Shown one piece after another: positions 1 to 8,051 of a stretch of 64,000 nt of DNA. The notes below the pieces were generated by a model, which worked only from the letters and a program-made list of their open reading frames with translations, was not told the origin of the DNA and ran no database searches. The position numbers were made by a program, and so were the translations under genes. The stretch is from Klenkia taihuensis (GTDB lineage: Bacteria > Actinomycetota > Actinomycetes > Mycobacteriales > Geodermatophilaceae): NCBI RefSeq assembly GCF_900112525.1, contig NZ_FOMD01000002.1:1-64000 (forward strand), given 5' to 3'. How positions within the stretch are numbered: the first letter of the stretch is position 1; every line of letters begins with the position of its first letter.

Positions 1-896
1 ACTCCGACCTGGCCATCGGCACCCGGCTGGCCGGCTCCTCCCGCGTGGTGCGCGGGGCCAAGCGCGAGTTCATCTCCCGCAGCTACAACCTGCTGCTGCG
101 CGGCACCCTGGCCACCCACGTCTCCGACGCCCAGTGCGGCTTCAAGGCCATCAGCGCCGACGTCGCCGCCCGCCTGCTCCCCCTGGTCGAGGACACCGGC
201 TGGTTCTTCGACACCGAACTGCTCGTCCTCGCCGAACGCGCCGGGCTGCGCATCGCCGAGGTACCCGTGGACTGGGTCGACGACCCCGACAGCCGGGTGC
301 ACATCGTCTCCACCGCCCGCGCCGACCTCGCCGGCATCGTGCGCATGTGGCGGGCCTTCACCACCGGCCGGCTGCCCCTGGCCGACCTGCGCGCCCAGAT
401 CGGCCGCGGCCCCCTCGTCGAACCCACCCTCGACGGCGTCCCCCACGGCCTGGTCGGCCAGCTGGTCCGCTTCGCCGCCATCGGCGCGGTCTCCACCCTG
501 GCCTACCTCGCCCTCTTCGCGCTGCTCCGGACGGGCCTGGACGCGCAGGCCGCGAACCTGGTGACGCTGCTGGTCACGGCGGTGGCCAACACCGCCGCGA
601 ACCGGCGCTTCACCTTCGGCCGGCGCGGGCGGGACGGCGCCGTCCTCGCCCAGGGCCAGGGCCTGCTGGTCTTCGCCCTCGGCCTCGCGCTGACCAGCGG
701 CACGCTGGCCGCGCTGGACGTGTGGGACCCGCACGCCCACCGGCTGGTCGAGCTGACCTTCCTGGTCGCGGCGAACCTCGCCGCCACCCTGCTGCGCTTC
801 GTCCTGTTCCGCGCCTGGGTCTTCCGCACCCGCACCCCGCGTGCCGACCGGGTCACCGCCGCCGTCGTCCCCGACCTGGAGGCCAGCGCACGATGA
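1..896 (+). CDS. Glycosyltransferase family 2 fused to GtrA-like membrane domain (5' partial)
   Basis: The reading frame is already open at the left edge (first full codon at base 3), so the N-terminal nucleotide-sugar half of the GT-A fold is outside the window. The visible first ~120 residues resemble the end of dolichol/polyprenyl-phosphate mannosyltransferase-type GT2 enzymes (GTRLAGSS, DAQCGFKA, GWFFDTELL, EVPVDW). From about visible residue 145 a four-helix GtrA/DPMS-type membrane domain follows (LVRFAAIGAVSTLAYL, NRRFTF, then a helix pair ending in LLRFVLFRAWVF). GtrA domains are thought to help move lipid-linked sugars across the membrane. The stop overlaps the next gene start (ATGA at 893-896), so the two are co-translated, probably in cell-envelope glycan synthesis. 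The exact sugar and acceptor cannot be read from sequence. Confidence 0.85.
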   Translation, partial: SDLAIGTRLAGSSRVVRGAKREFISRSYNLLLRGTLATHVSDAQCGFKAISADVAARLLPLVEDTGWFFDTELLVLAERAGLRIAEVPVDWVDDPDSRVHIVSTARADLAGIVRMWRAFTTGRLPLADLRAQIGRGPLVEPTLDGVPHGLVGQLVRFAAIGAVSTLAYLALFALLRTGLDAQAANLVTLLVTAVANTAANRRFTFGRRGRDGAVLAQGQGLLVFALGLALTSGTLAALDVWDPHAHRLVELTFLVAANLAATLLRFVLFRAWVFRTRTPRADRVTAAVVPDLEASAR

Positions 897-2908
897 GCAC
901 CCTCCTGGACCGCCCCGTCGCCGCCCCGCCCCCGGCCGGGGAGCCCGCACCCGCCGGGCCGCGGGGCGAGCGCGGCCGGGCCGCCACCCTGCTGCTCGGG
1001 CCGGCCGGGGACCCCCGCTGGGTGCGGCCGTCCCTGGTGACCCTGCTCGCCGCGACCGGCGTCCTGTACGTCTGGGACCTGGCCGCCTCGGGCTGGGCCA
1101 ACGCCTTCTACGCCGCCGCCGCGCAGGCCGGGTCGCAGAGCTGGGAGGCCTTCTTCTACGGCTCCTCGGACGCGGCGAACTCCATCACCGTGGACAAGCC
1201 GCCGGCGTCGCTGTGGGTGATGGACCTGTCGGTGCGGGTGTTCGGGCTGAACTCCTGGTCGCTGCTGGTGCCGCAGGCGCTGATGGGCACGGCCACCGTC
1301 GGCGTGGTGTACCTGGCCGTCCGCCGGGTCGCCGGCGCCGGCGCCGGGTTGCTGGCCGGCGCGGTCACCACGACGACGCCGGTCGCCGTCCTGATGTCCC
1401 GGTTCGACAACCCCGACGCCCTGCTGGTCCTGCTGCTCACCCTGGCCGCCTACCTGATGGTCCGGGCGCTGCAGTCGGGCCGCCGCGCCACGCTGGTCGG
1501 CGTCGGCGTCCTCGTCGGGTTCGCGTTCCTCACCAAGACCCTGCAGGCCCTGCTCGTGGTGCCCGGCTTCGCGCTGGTCTGGCTGGTCTGCGCGCCGAGC
1601 ACGTTCCGCCGGCGGCTGGTCGACCTGCTGCTGGCCGGCGCTGCGGTGGTCGCCGCCGGGGGCTGGTGGGTGGCGGTGGTCGAGCTGGTGCCCGCGGGTT
1701 CCCGGCCGTTCATCGGCGGCTCGCAGACCAACTCGGTGTGGGAGCTGATCTGGGGCTACAACGGCCTGGGCCGCCTCACCGGCGACGAGACCGGGTCGGT
1801 CGGCGGCGGGGGCGGCTGGGGCGAGACGGGCCTGGGCCGGCTGTTCGGCTACGACGTCGGCGGGCAGGTCGCCTGGCTGCTGCCCGCCGCGCTGGTGCTC
1901 GGCGCCGCCGGGCTCGTCGTGCTCGGCCGGGCCGCCCGCACCGACGTCCGGCGCTCGGGGCTGCTCGTGTGGGCGAGCTGGCTGGTGGTCACCGGGCTGG
2001 TCTTCAGCCTGATGGCCGGCATCTTCCACGCCTACTACACCGTCGCGCTGGCCCCGGCCATCGGCGCGGTGGTGGGCACCGGCGGCGCGCTGCTGTGGTC
2101 CCGTCGGCGGCACCCGGCGGCCCGCCTGGTCCTCGCCGCGACCGCGGCGGGCACCGGCTGGTGGGCGTCCGACCTGCTCGGCCGGACGCCGTGGTTCCTG
2201 CCGTGGCTGGCCCCGACCGTGCTCGCCGCCGGGCTGGTCGCGGGCGCCGGACTGCTCGCGGTGCACGTGCTGCCCCGGCTGCTCGCCGGGCTCGTGGCCA
2301 CCGCCGCGGTGCTGGCCGCGCTCGGCGGGCCGGTGGCGTTCGCGCTGCAGACCGCCGCCACCCCGCACACCGGGTCCATCGTCACCGCCGGCCCCGACGC
2401 CGCCACCCGCTTCGGACCCGCCCGCACCGCACCCACCGGCGGCGGCTTCTCCCTCGGCACCCCGCCGCCGACGGCCACCGCGGGCACCGCCACCACCAGC
2501 GCGCCGACCGCCCGCGGCGGGTCCGGGCAGCTGAGCACCCGCGGCAACCTGCTGGGCGCCAGCGACCCCACCGAGCGGGTGGTGGCGGCTCTCCGGTCCA
2601 ACGCCTCGGCCTACACCTGGGTCGCCGCGGCCGTCGGGTCGCAGAGCGCGGCCGGCTTCCAGCTGGCCACCGGCGACCCGGTGATGGCCGTCGGCGGCTT
2701 CAACGGCAGCGACCCCTCCCCCACGCTGGCCCAGTTCCAGCAGTACGTGGCCGAGGGCCAGATCCACTGGTTCGTGGGCGGCACCGTCGGCCGCAGCTCG
2801 GGCGGGTCGGACGCCTCCATCCAGATCGCCCAGTGGGTCGCCGCGCACTACTCCGCCACCACGGTCGACGGCATCCAGCTCTACGACCTGACGCCGCCCA
2901 CCGGCTAG
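893..2908 (+). CDS. Glycosyltransferase family 39 (ArnT/PMT-like) membrane protein
   Basis: A 671-residue polytopic membrane protein. After a Pro/Ala-rich cytoplasmic tail of ~45 residues comes the first helix, then an outside loop with TVDKPPASLW near residue 100; the acidic residue before KPP is the usual catalytic region of GT39 enzymes that take sugar from a polyprenyl-phosphate donor. About ten further hydrophobic segments run to ~residue 500, followed by a soluble C-terminal domain of ~170 residues that contains a Thr/Ala/Pro-rich stretch and a final globular part. Start ATG 893 overlaps the stop of the GT2-GtrA gene, which would supply the lipid-linked sugar. An upstream in-frame extension exists but runs through the previous gene and is spurious. 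Acceptor unknown. Confidence 0.85.
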   Translation: MSTLLDRPVAAPPPAGEPAPAGPRGERGRAATLLLGPAGDPRWVRPSLVTLLAATGVLYVWDLAASGWANAFYAAAAQAGSQSWEAFFYGSSDAANSITVDKPPASLWVMDLSVRVFGLNSWSLLVPQALMGTATVGVVYLAVRRVAGAGAGLLAGAVTTTTPVAVLMSRFDNPDALLVLLLTLAAYLMVRALQSGRRATLVGVGVLVGFAFLTKTLQALLVVPGFALVWLVCAPSTFRRRLVDLLLAGAAVVAAGGWWVAVVELVPAGSRPFIGGSQTNSVWELIWGYNGLGRLTGDETGSVGGGGGWGETGLGRLFGYDVGGQVAWLLPAALVLGAAGLVVLGRAARTDVRRSGLLVWASWLVVTGLVFSLMAGIFHAYYTVALAPAIGAVVGTGGALLWSRRRHPAARLVLAATAAGTGWWASDLLGRTPWFLPWLAPTVLAAGLVAGAGLLAVHVLPRLLAGLVATAAVLAALGGPVAFALQTAATPHTGSIVTAGPDAATRFGPARTAPTGGGFSLGTPPPTATAGTATTSAPTARGGSGQLSTRGNLLGASDPTERVVAALRSNASAYTWVAAAVGSQSAAGFQLATGDPVMAVGGFNGSDPSPTLAQFQQYVAEGQIHWFVGGTVGRSSGGSDASIQIAQWVAAHYSATTVDGIQLYDLTPPTG

Positions 2909-3507
2909 GGCGTCGTCCAGGGGGCGAAGAGGGTGCGGGCGGTGGCGTCGGGGGTGCGGTAGGTCAGCGTCGAGCCGTCCTGCAGCAGCACCGACACCAC
3001 CAGCGGGTCGGTCGGGCCGGGGTGCTCGGGGCCACCCAGCACGACGGCGCCCACCTGCTCGGCACCCACCCGCCGCACGCCGTCCAGCCAGCTGACGTAC
3101 TCCGCCGACGACGTCGCCCGGCGGAACAGGGGCGCCCCCGGGCGGCGGCGGACCCGCCGGCCGGCGGCGCGGGCGGCCTGCGCCTGCGCCCGGTCACCGG
3201 CGGCCTGCTGCCGGTCGCGGGCCCGGAACCGGGCGATCTGGACGGCGGAGAACAGCAGCAGGCCCAGCGCACCGACCGACAGCACCAGCGACAGCGGGCC
3301 GACGCCGTCCAGCCGCCCGGCCAGCTGGGACAGCAGCACCAGCACGCCGAACGCGCCGACCAGGACCAGCAGCTGCTTGAGCTGTGCCCGGGTGTCGGAC
3401 AGCCCGCGGGCGAACCCGGGCAGCTCGACCCAGCCGTCGTCGTAGACGGCCAGCCGCCACCAGTCCCCCGCGGCGTCCTCCGCCGCGACCCAGCCGCGCC
3501 TGCTCAT
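2905..3507 (-). CDS. Hypothetical protein with two membrane helices
   Basis: A 200-residue protein I cannot assign to a family. It starts with a tryptophan-rich soluble stretch (residues 1-40, DWWRLAVYDDGWVEL), followed by two hydrophobic segments at about 45-65 and 70-90, an Arg/Ala-rich basic linker, and a ~70-residue C-terminal domain of beta-strand character. Start ATG 3507 overlaps the acyl-CoA dehydrogenase stop by ATGA, so it is the second gene of that operon. It converges with the GT39 gene (four-base overlap of the 3' ends at 2905-2908). A role in membrane-associated regulation is possible but not supported by any motif. Confidence 0.7.
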   Translation of the reverse strand: MSRRGWVAAEDAAGDWWRLAVYDDGWVELPGFARGLSDTRAQLKQLLVLVGAFGVLVLLSQLAGRLDGVGPLSLVLSVGALGLLLFSAVQIARFRARDRQQAAGDRAQAQAARAAGRRVRRRPGAPLFRRATSSAEYVSWLDGVRRVGAEQVGAVVLGGPEHPGPTDPLVVSVLLQDGSTLTYRTPDATARTLFAPWTTP

Positions 3508-4703
3508 GCCTTGAGCTTGTACTCCTTGAGCAGCCCGCGGCTGATGATCGTCTTCTGGATCTCGCTGGTGCCCTCGCCGATGAGCAGGAACGGGGCCTCG
3601 CGCATGAGCCGCTCGACCTCGTACTCCTTGGAGTAGCCGTAGCCGCCGTGGATGCGGAAGGCCTGCGTGGTCACCTCGGCGCAGTACTCGCTGGCCAGCA
3701 GCTTGGCCATGCCGGCCTCGACGTCGTTGCGCTTCCCCGAGTCCTTGAGCTTGGCCGCGTTGACCATCATCAGGTGGGCGGCCTCGACCTTGGTGGCCAT
3801 CTCGGCCAGCTGGAAGGCGATCGCCTGGTGCTGGGCGATCTTCTTGCCGAAGGTCTCCCGCTGCTGGGCGTAGGCCACGGCCAGCTCGAAGGCCCGGATG
3901 GAGATGCCGCAGGCCCGCGCCGCGACGTTGACCCGGCCGACCTCGACGCCGTCCATCATGTGCGCGAAGCCCTTGCCGGGGACGCCGCCGAGGATGTCCG
4001 ACGCCTTGGCCTGGTAGCCGTCGAACACCAGGCTGGTGGTGTCGACGCCCTTGTAGCCCATCTTCTCGATCTTGCCGGGGACGGTGAGCCCGGGGACGAC
4101 CTCGCCGAACCCGGTCGGCTTCTCGACCAGGAACGTGGTGAGGTTCTGGTACGGCTTCTCCGCGCCCTCGTCGGTGCGCACCAGCGCGGCGACCAGCGTG
4201 GAGGACCCGCCGTTGGTCAGCCACATCTTCTCGCCGTCGATGACGTAGTCGCCGTTCGCGTCCTGCTTGGCCCGGGTGCGGATGGCCGCGACGTCGGAAC
4301 CCAGCCCGGGCTCGCTCATCGAGAACGCGCCGCGCACCTCACCGGTGGCCATCCGGGGCAGGTAGCGGTCCTTCTGCTCCTGCGTGCCGTGCTGGATGAG
4401 CATGTAGGCCACGATGAAGTGGGTGTTGATGACGCCCGAGACGCTCATCCAGCCGCGGGCGATCTCCTCCACGACCAGCACGTAGGTCAGCAGGCTCTCG
4501 CCCAGGCCGCCGTACTCCTCCGGGATCATGAGGCCGAACAGCCCCATCTCCTTCATCCCGTCGACGATCTCCTGCGGGTAGGTGTCGGCGTGCTCCAGCC
4601 CCTGCGCCCGCGGGATGATCTCCCGGTCGACGAACCGGCGGACCGTGGAGAGGATCTCGGTCTGGACCTCGGTGAGGTCGGCGGTCTGGGCCAGGCGGGT
4701 CAT
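3504..4703 (-). CDS. Acyl-CoA dehydrogenase
   Basis: A 399-residue FAD enzyme that oxidises acyl-CoA thioesters to 2-enoyl-CoA. Full-length family architecture is visible: N-terminal helical domain (EYGGLGESLL), middle beta domain with the FAD motifs GAFSMSEPGLGSD and MWLTNGG, and the C-terminal helical domain with FRIHGGYGYS and GEGTSEIQ at 376-383; Glu377 aligns with the catalytic base of medium-chain enzymes. Start ATG 4703 is chosen over a longer frame because GAGGAG lies 6 nt upstream and the preceding residues look like translated non-coding DNA. Substrate chain length is not determinable. The CoA-lyase gene 0.5 kb away suggests shared short- or branched-chain acyl-CoA metabolism. Confidence 0.93.
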   Translation of the reverse strand: MTRLAQTADLTEVQTEILSTVRRFVDREIIPRAQGLEHADTYPQEIVDGMKEMGLFGLMIPEEYGGLGESLLTYVLVVEEIARGWMSVSGVINTHFIVAYMLIQHGTQEQKDRYLPRMATGEVRGAFSMSEPGLGSDVAAIRTRAKQDANGDYVIDGEKMWLTNGGSSTLVAALVRTDEGAEKPYQNLTTFLVEKPTGFGEVVPGLTVPGKIEKMGYKGVDTTSLVFDGYQAKASDILGGVPGKGFAHMMDGVEVGRVNVAARACGISIRAFELAVAYAQQRETFGKKIAQHQAIAFQLAEMATKVEAAHLMMVNAAKLKDSGKRNDVEAGMAKLLASEYCAEVTTQAFRIHGGYGYSKEYEVERLMREAPFLLIGEGTSEIQKTIISRGLLKEYKLKA

Positions 4704-4825
4704 GGCTGCTCCTCGGGGGACGGCGGTGTCCTCGGTCAACGGGAGTATGGCCGGGTTCACCGCCGCGTCGGACGTGCCGTGCACCACACGGGTGCGACCC
4801 TGGGGGCCGTCGACGAGGAGGACCC

Positions 4826-5221
4826 ATGAGCGAGCCGGACGACGGCTTCTACCGCGGTGACCCGCCGCTGCGGTCGACCCAGCCGCCGACCTGGGGCCCG
4901 CCACCCGGGTACGGCCCGCCCCCCGGGTACGGCCCGCCGCCCGGCTACGGCCCGCCGCCCGGCTACGGCCAGCCGGTGTACGTGGTGCGCCGGCCGACCA
5001 ACTCCACCGCCGTCCTGGCCCTGGTGTTCGGCTTCGTGTTCCCGCCGGTCGGCCTGGGCCTGGGCATCTCGGCGCGGCGGCAGATCCGGCGCACCCGCGA
5101 GGAGGGCGACGGCCTGGCGCTGGCCGGGATCGTCGTCGGCTCGATCGGGACGACGGTCTACGCCCTGCTGTTCGTGGTCTGGCTGTGGGCGCTGCTCACC
5201 GTGGTCAGCTTCGCGCCCTGA
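4826..5221 (+). CDS. DUF4190 membrane protein with PPPGYG repeats
   Basis: A 131-residue protein with a disordered Pro/Gly/Tyr-rich N-terminus (residues 20-50, four tandem GPPPGY units) and a C-terminal DUF4190 domain made of two helices (TAVLALVFGFVFPPVGLGLG and LALAGIVVGSIGTTVYALL) separated by a basic loop RRQIRRTREEGDG. Such proteins are frequent in actinobacteria and have no defined function; the repeat tail may drive self-association at the membrane, which is inference. ATG 4826 is preceded by GAGGAGG at 5 nt spacing. A long inverted repeat covers its stop codon. Confidence 0.88.
   Translation: MSEPDDGFYRGDPPLRSTQPPTWGPPPGYGPPPGYGPPPGYGPPPGYGQPVYVVRRPTNSTAVLALVFGFVFPPVGLGLGISARRQIRRTREEGDGLALAGIVVGSIGTTVYALLFVVWLWALLTVVSFAP
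4895..4966 (+). repeat. Four tandem 18-bp repeats coding GPPPGY
   Basis: Four head-to-tail 18-nt units of the form GGCCCGCCNCCCGGNTAC differ only at wobble positions, and each encodes Gly-Pro-Pro-Pro-Gly-Tyr. The unit length keeps frame, so copy number can change by slippage without breaking the gene. Confidence 0.9.
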
Positions 5222-5232
5222 CCACGGTGAGC
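5194..5232. terminator. Bidirectional hairpin between convergent genes
   Basis: A perfect 15-bp inverted repeat (arms 5194-5208 and 5218-5232, loop of 9) spans the stop codon of the DUF4190 gene and ends 7 bp before the stop of the convergent CoA lyase. No T-run follows on either side, as is usual for high-GC hairpins, so termination is inferred. Confidence 0.6.
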
Positions 5233-5239
5233 GCCGGGG

Positions 5240-6193
5240 TCACTCCTCGGGCGGGGTGAACGACGAGGTCCGCGCCATCCCGGCGGCCCGGCCCTTGCCG
5301 GCGATGACCAGCGCCATCTTGCGGCTGGCCTCGTCGATCATCTCGTCGCCGAGCATCGCCGAGCCCTTCTTGCCGCCGGCCTCGCTGGTGGCCCACTCGT
5401 AGGCGTCCAGGATCAGCTCGGCGTGGTCGTAGTCCTCCTGGGACGGCGCGTAGATCTCGTTCGCGGCGTCGATCTGGCCCGGGTGCAGCACCCACTTGCC
5501 GTCGAAGCCCAGCATCGCCGAGCGCTTGGCGACCTCCTCGAAGGCCGGCACGTCGCGCACCTGCAGGAACGGCCCGTCGATGGCCTGCACGCCGCGGGCG
5601 CGGGCGGCCATCAGGATCTGCATGAGGATGTAGTGGAACGGGTCGCCCGGGTAGTCCGGGTGCAGCGCGCCCACCACCAGCGACTTCATGTTGATCGAGG
5701 CCATGAAGTCGGCCGGGCCGTAGATGATGGTCTCGATCCGCGGGCTGGCGAACGCGATCTGGTTGACGTTGATCAGCCCCTGCGCGGTCTCGATCTGCGC
5801 CTCGATGCCGATCTTCCCGACCTCCAGGCCGTGGGCCTTCTCGACCTGGGTGAGCAGCATGTCCAGCGCCTGCACCTGACCGGCGTCCTGCACCTTGGGC
5901 AGCATGATGCAGTCGAGGTTCGCCCCGGCGCCGCCGACGACCTCGATGACGTCCTGGAAGGTCCACTCGGTGGTCCAGTCGTTGACCCGGACGGTGCGGA
6001 TCTTCTCCCCCCACCCGCCCTCGTTCAGCGCCGCCACGATGTTCTTGCGGGCGCCGGGCTTGGCCAGCGGCGCGCAGGCGTCCTCCAGGTCCAGGAACAC
6101 CTGGTCCGCCGGGAGGCCCTTGGCCTTCTCCAGGAACCGGGGGTTGCTGCCCGGGACGGCGAGGTTGGAACGACGGGATCGGAGCTCGGCCAC
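5240..6193 (-). CDS. HpcH/HpaI aldolase / citrate-lyase-beta family CoA ester lyase
   Basis: A 317-residue TIM-barrel enzyme of the CitE/malyl-CoA lyase superfamily, which cleaves or forms 3-hydroxyacyl-CoA esters such as malyl-CoA with Mg2+. Visible family motifs are NLAVPGSNPRFLEKA at the N-terminus, LDLEDA at 34-39 (metal and CoA region), IEAQIETAQGL with the catalytic-site Glu, and GPADFMAS. Length fits malyl/beta-methylmalyl-CoA lyases; the exact substrate is uncertain. The start is GTG 6193, with GGAGG 5 nt upstream; the frame is open further but has no ribosome-binding site there. A dyad GTTAC-N6-GTAAC lies 26 bp upstream (6219-6234). Confidence 0.88.
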   Translation of the reverse strand: MAELRSRRSNLAVPGSNPRFLEKAKGLPADQVFLDLEDACAPLAKPGARKNIVAALNEGGWGEKIRTVRVNDWTTEWTFQDVIEVVGGAGANLDCIMLPKVQDAGQVQALDMLLTQVEKAHGLEVGKIGIEAQIETAQGLINVNQIAFASPRIETIIYGPADFMASINMKSLVVGALHPDYPGDPFHYILMQILMAARARGVQAIDGPFLQVRDVPAFEEVAKRSAMLGFDGKWVLHPGQIDAANEIYAPSQEDYDHAELILDAYEWATSEAGGKKGSAMLGDEMIDEASRKMALVIAGKGRAAGMARTSSFTPPEE

Positions 6194-6218
6194 GGTGCCT
6201 CCACGATCGACTTCTGGG

Positions 6219-6234
6219 GTTACCGGAGAGTAAC
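6219..6234. promoter_or_regulatory. Candidate operator GTTAC-N6-GTAAC
   Basis: A perfect 5-bp dyad with a 6-bp spacer sits upstream of the CoA lyase start. The size and symmetry are typical of a TetR- or GntR-type repressor site for acyl-CoA genes, but no regulator gene is adjacent and the site occurs once in the stretch I read. Confidence 0.35.
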
Positions 6235-6275
6235 GAGCGCCCCGGTACCCGGCTGCGTGATCGCCCCCACAGCCC

Positions 6276-7175
6276 TCAGGTGACCGGTTCGACCGGCGGG
6301 CGGGAGGCCCGGGTGACCAGGGCGACGCCGACGACGACCAGCGCCATGCCCGGCAGCGCCAGCAGCGGGGGCAGCTGGCCCAGCAGCACCAGCGCCACCA
6401 GCAGCGACCCGGGCACCTCGAGCAGGATCGCCAGCCCCACCACGGTCGGCCCCACGTTCGAGACCACCATGTTGAACAGCGTGTGCCCGAGCAGTTGCGC
6501 AACGACGGTGATGCCGGCGATCAGCCACCAGTCGCGGGCGCTGAACCCCACCAGCGGGTCGCCCACCACCAGCGCGGCGACGGCGAGCACGACCGCGCAG
6601 GTGGAGTAGCAGACCACCGCGTAGGCCGACGTCGACAGCCGCTGCCGCGCCCGGGCGCCGGCGAGCACGTACCCGGCGGCGGCGATCGCGCCCAGCAGCG
6701 CCAGCCCGTCGCCGGCCAGCGCGCGCAGCGAGACGGTGACGTCGACCCCGGCGATCAGCGCGGCCCCGGCGATGGCCAGCACGAGGCCCCACCAGACCTG
6801 GGCGGGCAGCCGGACGCCGGACAGCCGGGCCGCCACCGCCGTCCAGATCGGGGTGGTGGTGACCAGCGCGATGGACGCCGCGACCGACGTCATCGACAGG
6901 CTCGGCAGCCAGGCGGCGAAGTGCGCGGCGAGGAACAGCCCGGCCACCACCGAGCTGCCCAGGTGGGACCACCGCAGCGCGGGCCGCTCGCGCAGCAGCA
7001 CCGGCAGCAGCGCCGCCGCGCCGGCCGCGTTGCGCCAGAACGCGATGGCCAGCGCCGGCGCGGCGACCAGCGCGGTCAGCGGCCCCGACAGCGAGATGCC
7101 CACGACGGCCACGGCCATGACGGCCACGTCGCGGCCGGCCGGCCGGTGCAGTGCCCAGGCGTCGGTGGTGCTCAC
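6276..7175 (-). CDS. EamA/DMT family transporter
   Basis: A 299-residue protein with ten predicted membrane helices arranged as two EamA repeats (about residues 15-145 and 160-290), the standard layout of drug/metabolite exporters such as RhaT and YdcZ-like permeases. Conserved short signatures include SIALVTTTPIWTAV in repeat one and NMVVSNVGPTVVGLAILLEVP in repeat two. GTG 7175 overlaps the stop of phzF (GTGA), so the two form an operon; an exporter for a PhzF product is plausible. Substrate unknown. Confidence 0.85.
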   Translation of the reverse strand: MSTTDAWALHRPAGRDVAVMAVAVVGISLSGPLTALVAAPALAIAFWRNAAGAAALLPVLLRERPALRWSHLGSSVVAGLFLAAHFAAWLPSLSMTSVAASIALVTTTPIWTAVAARLSGVRLPAQVWWGLVLAIAGAALIAGVDVTVSLRALAGDGLALLGAIAAAGYVLAGARARQRLSTSAYAVVCYSTCAVVLAVAALVVGDPLVGFSARDWWLIAGITVVAQLLGHTLFNMVVSNVGPTVVGLAILLEVPGSLLVALVLLGQLPPLLALPGMALVVVGVALVTRASRPPVEPVT

Positions 7176-8026
7176 GCCGGGACGGCGATCGTGCCGCGCG
7201 AGACCGGGTGCACGTCGCCGGCCACGGTGGCCGAGACGGCGCGGCCGCCGTCCACGGTGACGGTGCAGTCCAGCACCGACGGGCGCTGCAGGGCGGCGCC
7301 CTGGTGCAGCCGGTAGGACGACGTCCCCTCCCCGGCCAGGCCCTCGGCGGCCAGCCACACGCCGGTGGCCAGCGCGGCCGAGCCGGTGGCCGGGTCCTCC
7401 TCCCAGGACAGCCCGCCGGCGAAGACCCGCACGGTGTGCTCGTCGCCCGGTCCGCGGCCGATCACCGAGACGCCGCCGCCGACCTCGGCGGGCAGCAGCG
7501 CGGCCAGCGCGCGGCGGTCGGGGACGGCGCGGGCCACCGCGCCGGGGTGCACGTCGAGCTGGGTGAACTCCAGGCCGCAGCCGACCAGGTGCGCCGGCCG
7601 GCCGGTGACGTCGTCCGGCCCGAGGCCGAGCGCCGCCCCCAGCGCCACCGGGTCGGGGCCGGGGCGCAGCGAGACCGGGCCGCCGGTGAGCCGGGCGCCC
7701 GCCGCGGTGACCTCGACCGGGACGGTGCCCACGCCGCACTCCTGCGCGACGGTGCCCGGGGCGAGCAGGCCGAGCCGGACCAGGGTGTGCGCGGTGCCGA
7801 CGCTGGGGTGCCCGGCGAAGGGCAGCTCGGTCTCGGTGGTGAAGATCCGCACCGCGTAGCCGCCCTCGCGCACCGCCGTCACGAACGTCGTCTCCGACAG
7901 GTGGAACTCCCGCGCCAGCGCCTGGCACTGGTCGGTGGACAGGTCGCCGGCGCCCAGCACGACCGCCAGCGGGTTGCCGGCGAACGGGCGGGGGGCGAAC
8001 ACGTCCACGACCTCGAAGGACAGCAC
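7172..8026 (-). CDS. PhzF family isomerase/epimerase-like protein
   Basis: A 284-residue member of the PhzF/diaminopimelate-epimerase-fold family (two pseudo-symmetric halves). Hallmarks are VDVFAPRPFAGNPLAVV at the N-terminus, LSETTFV with the catalytic Glu of this family, TELPFAGHPSVGTAHTL in the first half, and GLSWEEDPATGSAA in the second. PhzF isomerises trans-2,3-dihydro-3-hydroxyanthranilate, but most genomic homologues have no known substrate and no other phenazine genes are here. I place the start at GTG 8026 rather than an in-frame GTG at 8059: it begins at the conserved first strand, and a TACCGT box lies 7 nt upstream. Confidence 0.87.
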   Translation of the reverse strand: MLSFEVVDVFAPRPFAGNPLAVVLGAGDLSTDQCQALAREFHLSETTFVTAVREGGYAVRIFTTETELPFAGHPSVGTAHTLVRLGLLAPGTVAQECGVGTVPVEVTAAGARLTGGPVSLRPGPDPVALGAALGLGPDDVTGRPAHLVGCGLEFTQLDVHPGAVARAVPDRRALAALLPAEVGGGVSVIGRGPGDEHTVRVFAGGLSWEEDPATGSAALATGVWLAAEGLAGEGTSSYRLHQGAALQRPSVLDCTVTVDGGRAVSATVAGDVHPVSRGTIAVPA

Positions 8027-8051
8027 GGGGGCGACGGTAACCTCCGCAGTC
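8027..8051. promoter_or_regulatory. Overlapping divergent leaderless promoters (phzF / mgtE-like)
   Basis: On the minus strand TACCGT (8034-8039) lies 7 nt before GTG 8026; on the plus strand TAACCT (8038-8043) lies 8 nt before GTG 8052. The two -10 boxes overlap by two bases, so simultaneous polymerase binding is impossible. This spacing implies transcripts that begin at the start codon. Confidence 0.5.

Noticed and set aside
503-2848. A 781-codon open frame on the minus strand opposite the GT39 gene
   Set aside because: Its translation is Gly/Arg/Gln-rich low complexity, an effect of GC-rich third positions in the real plus-strand gene; similar long antisense frames lie opposite most genes here.
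4895-4966. Tandem repeats as a possible CRISPR array
   Set aside because: Units are 18 bp, contiguous without spacers, in frame, and code for GPPPGY.
7172-8026. Part of a phenazine biosynthesis cluster
   Set aside because: No phzA-E or phzG homologues nearby; PhzF-like genes are common stand-alone genes.
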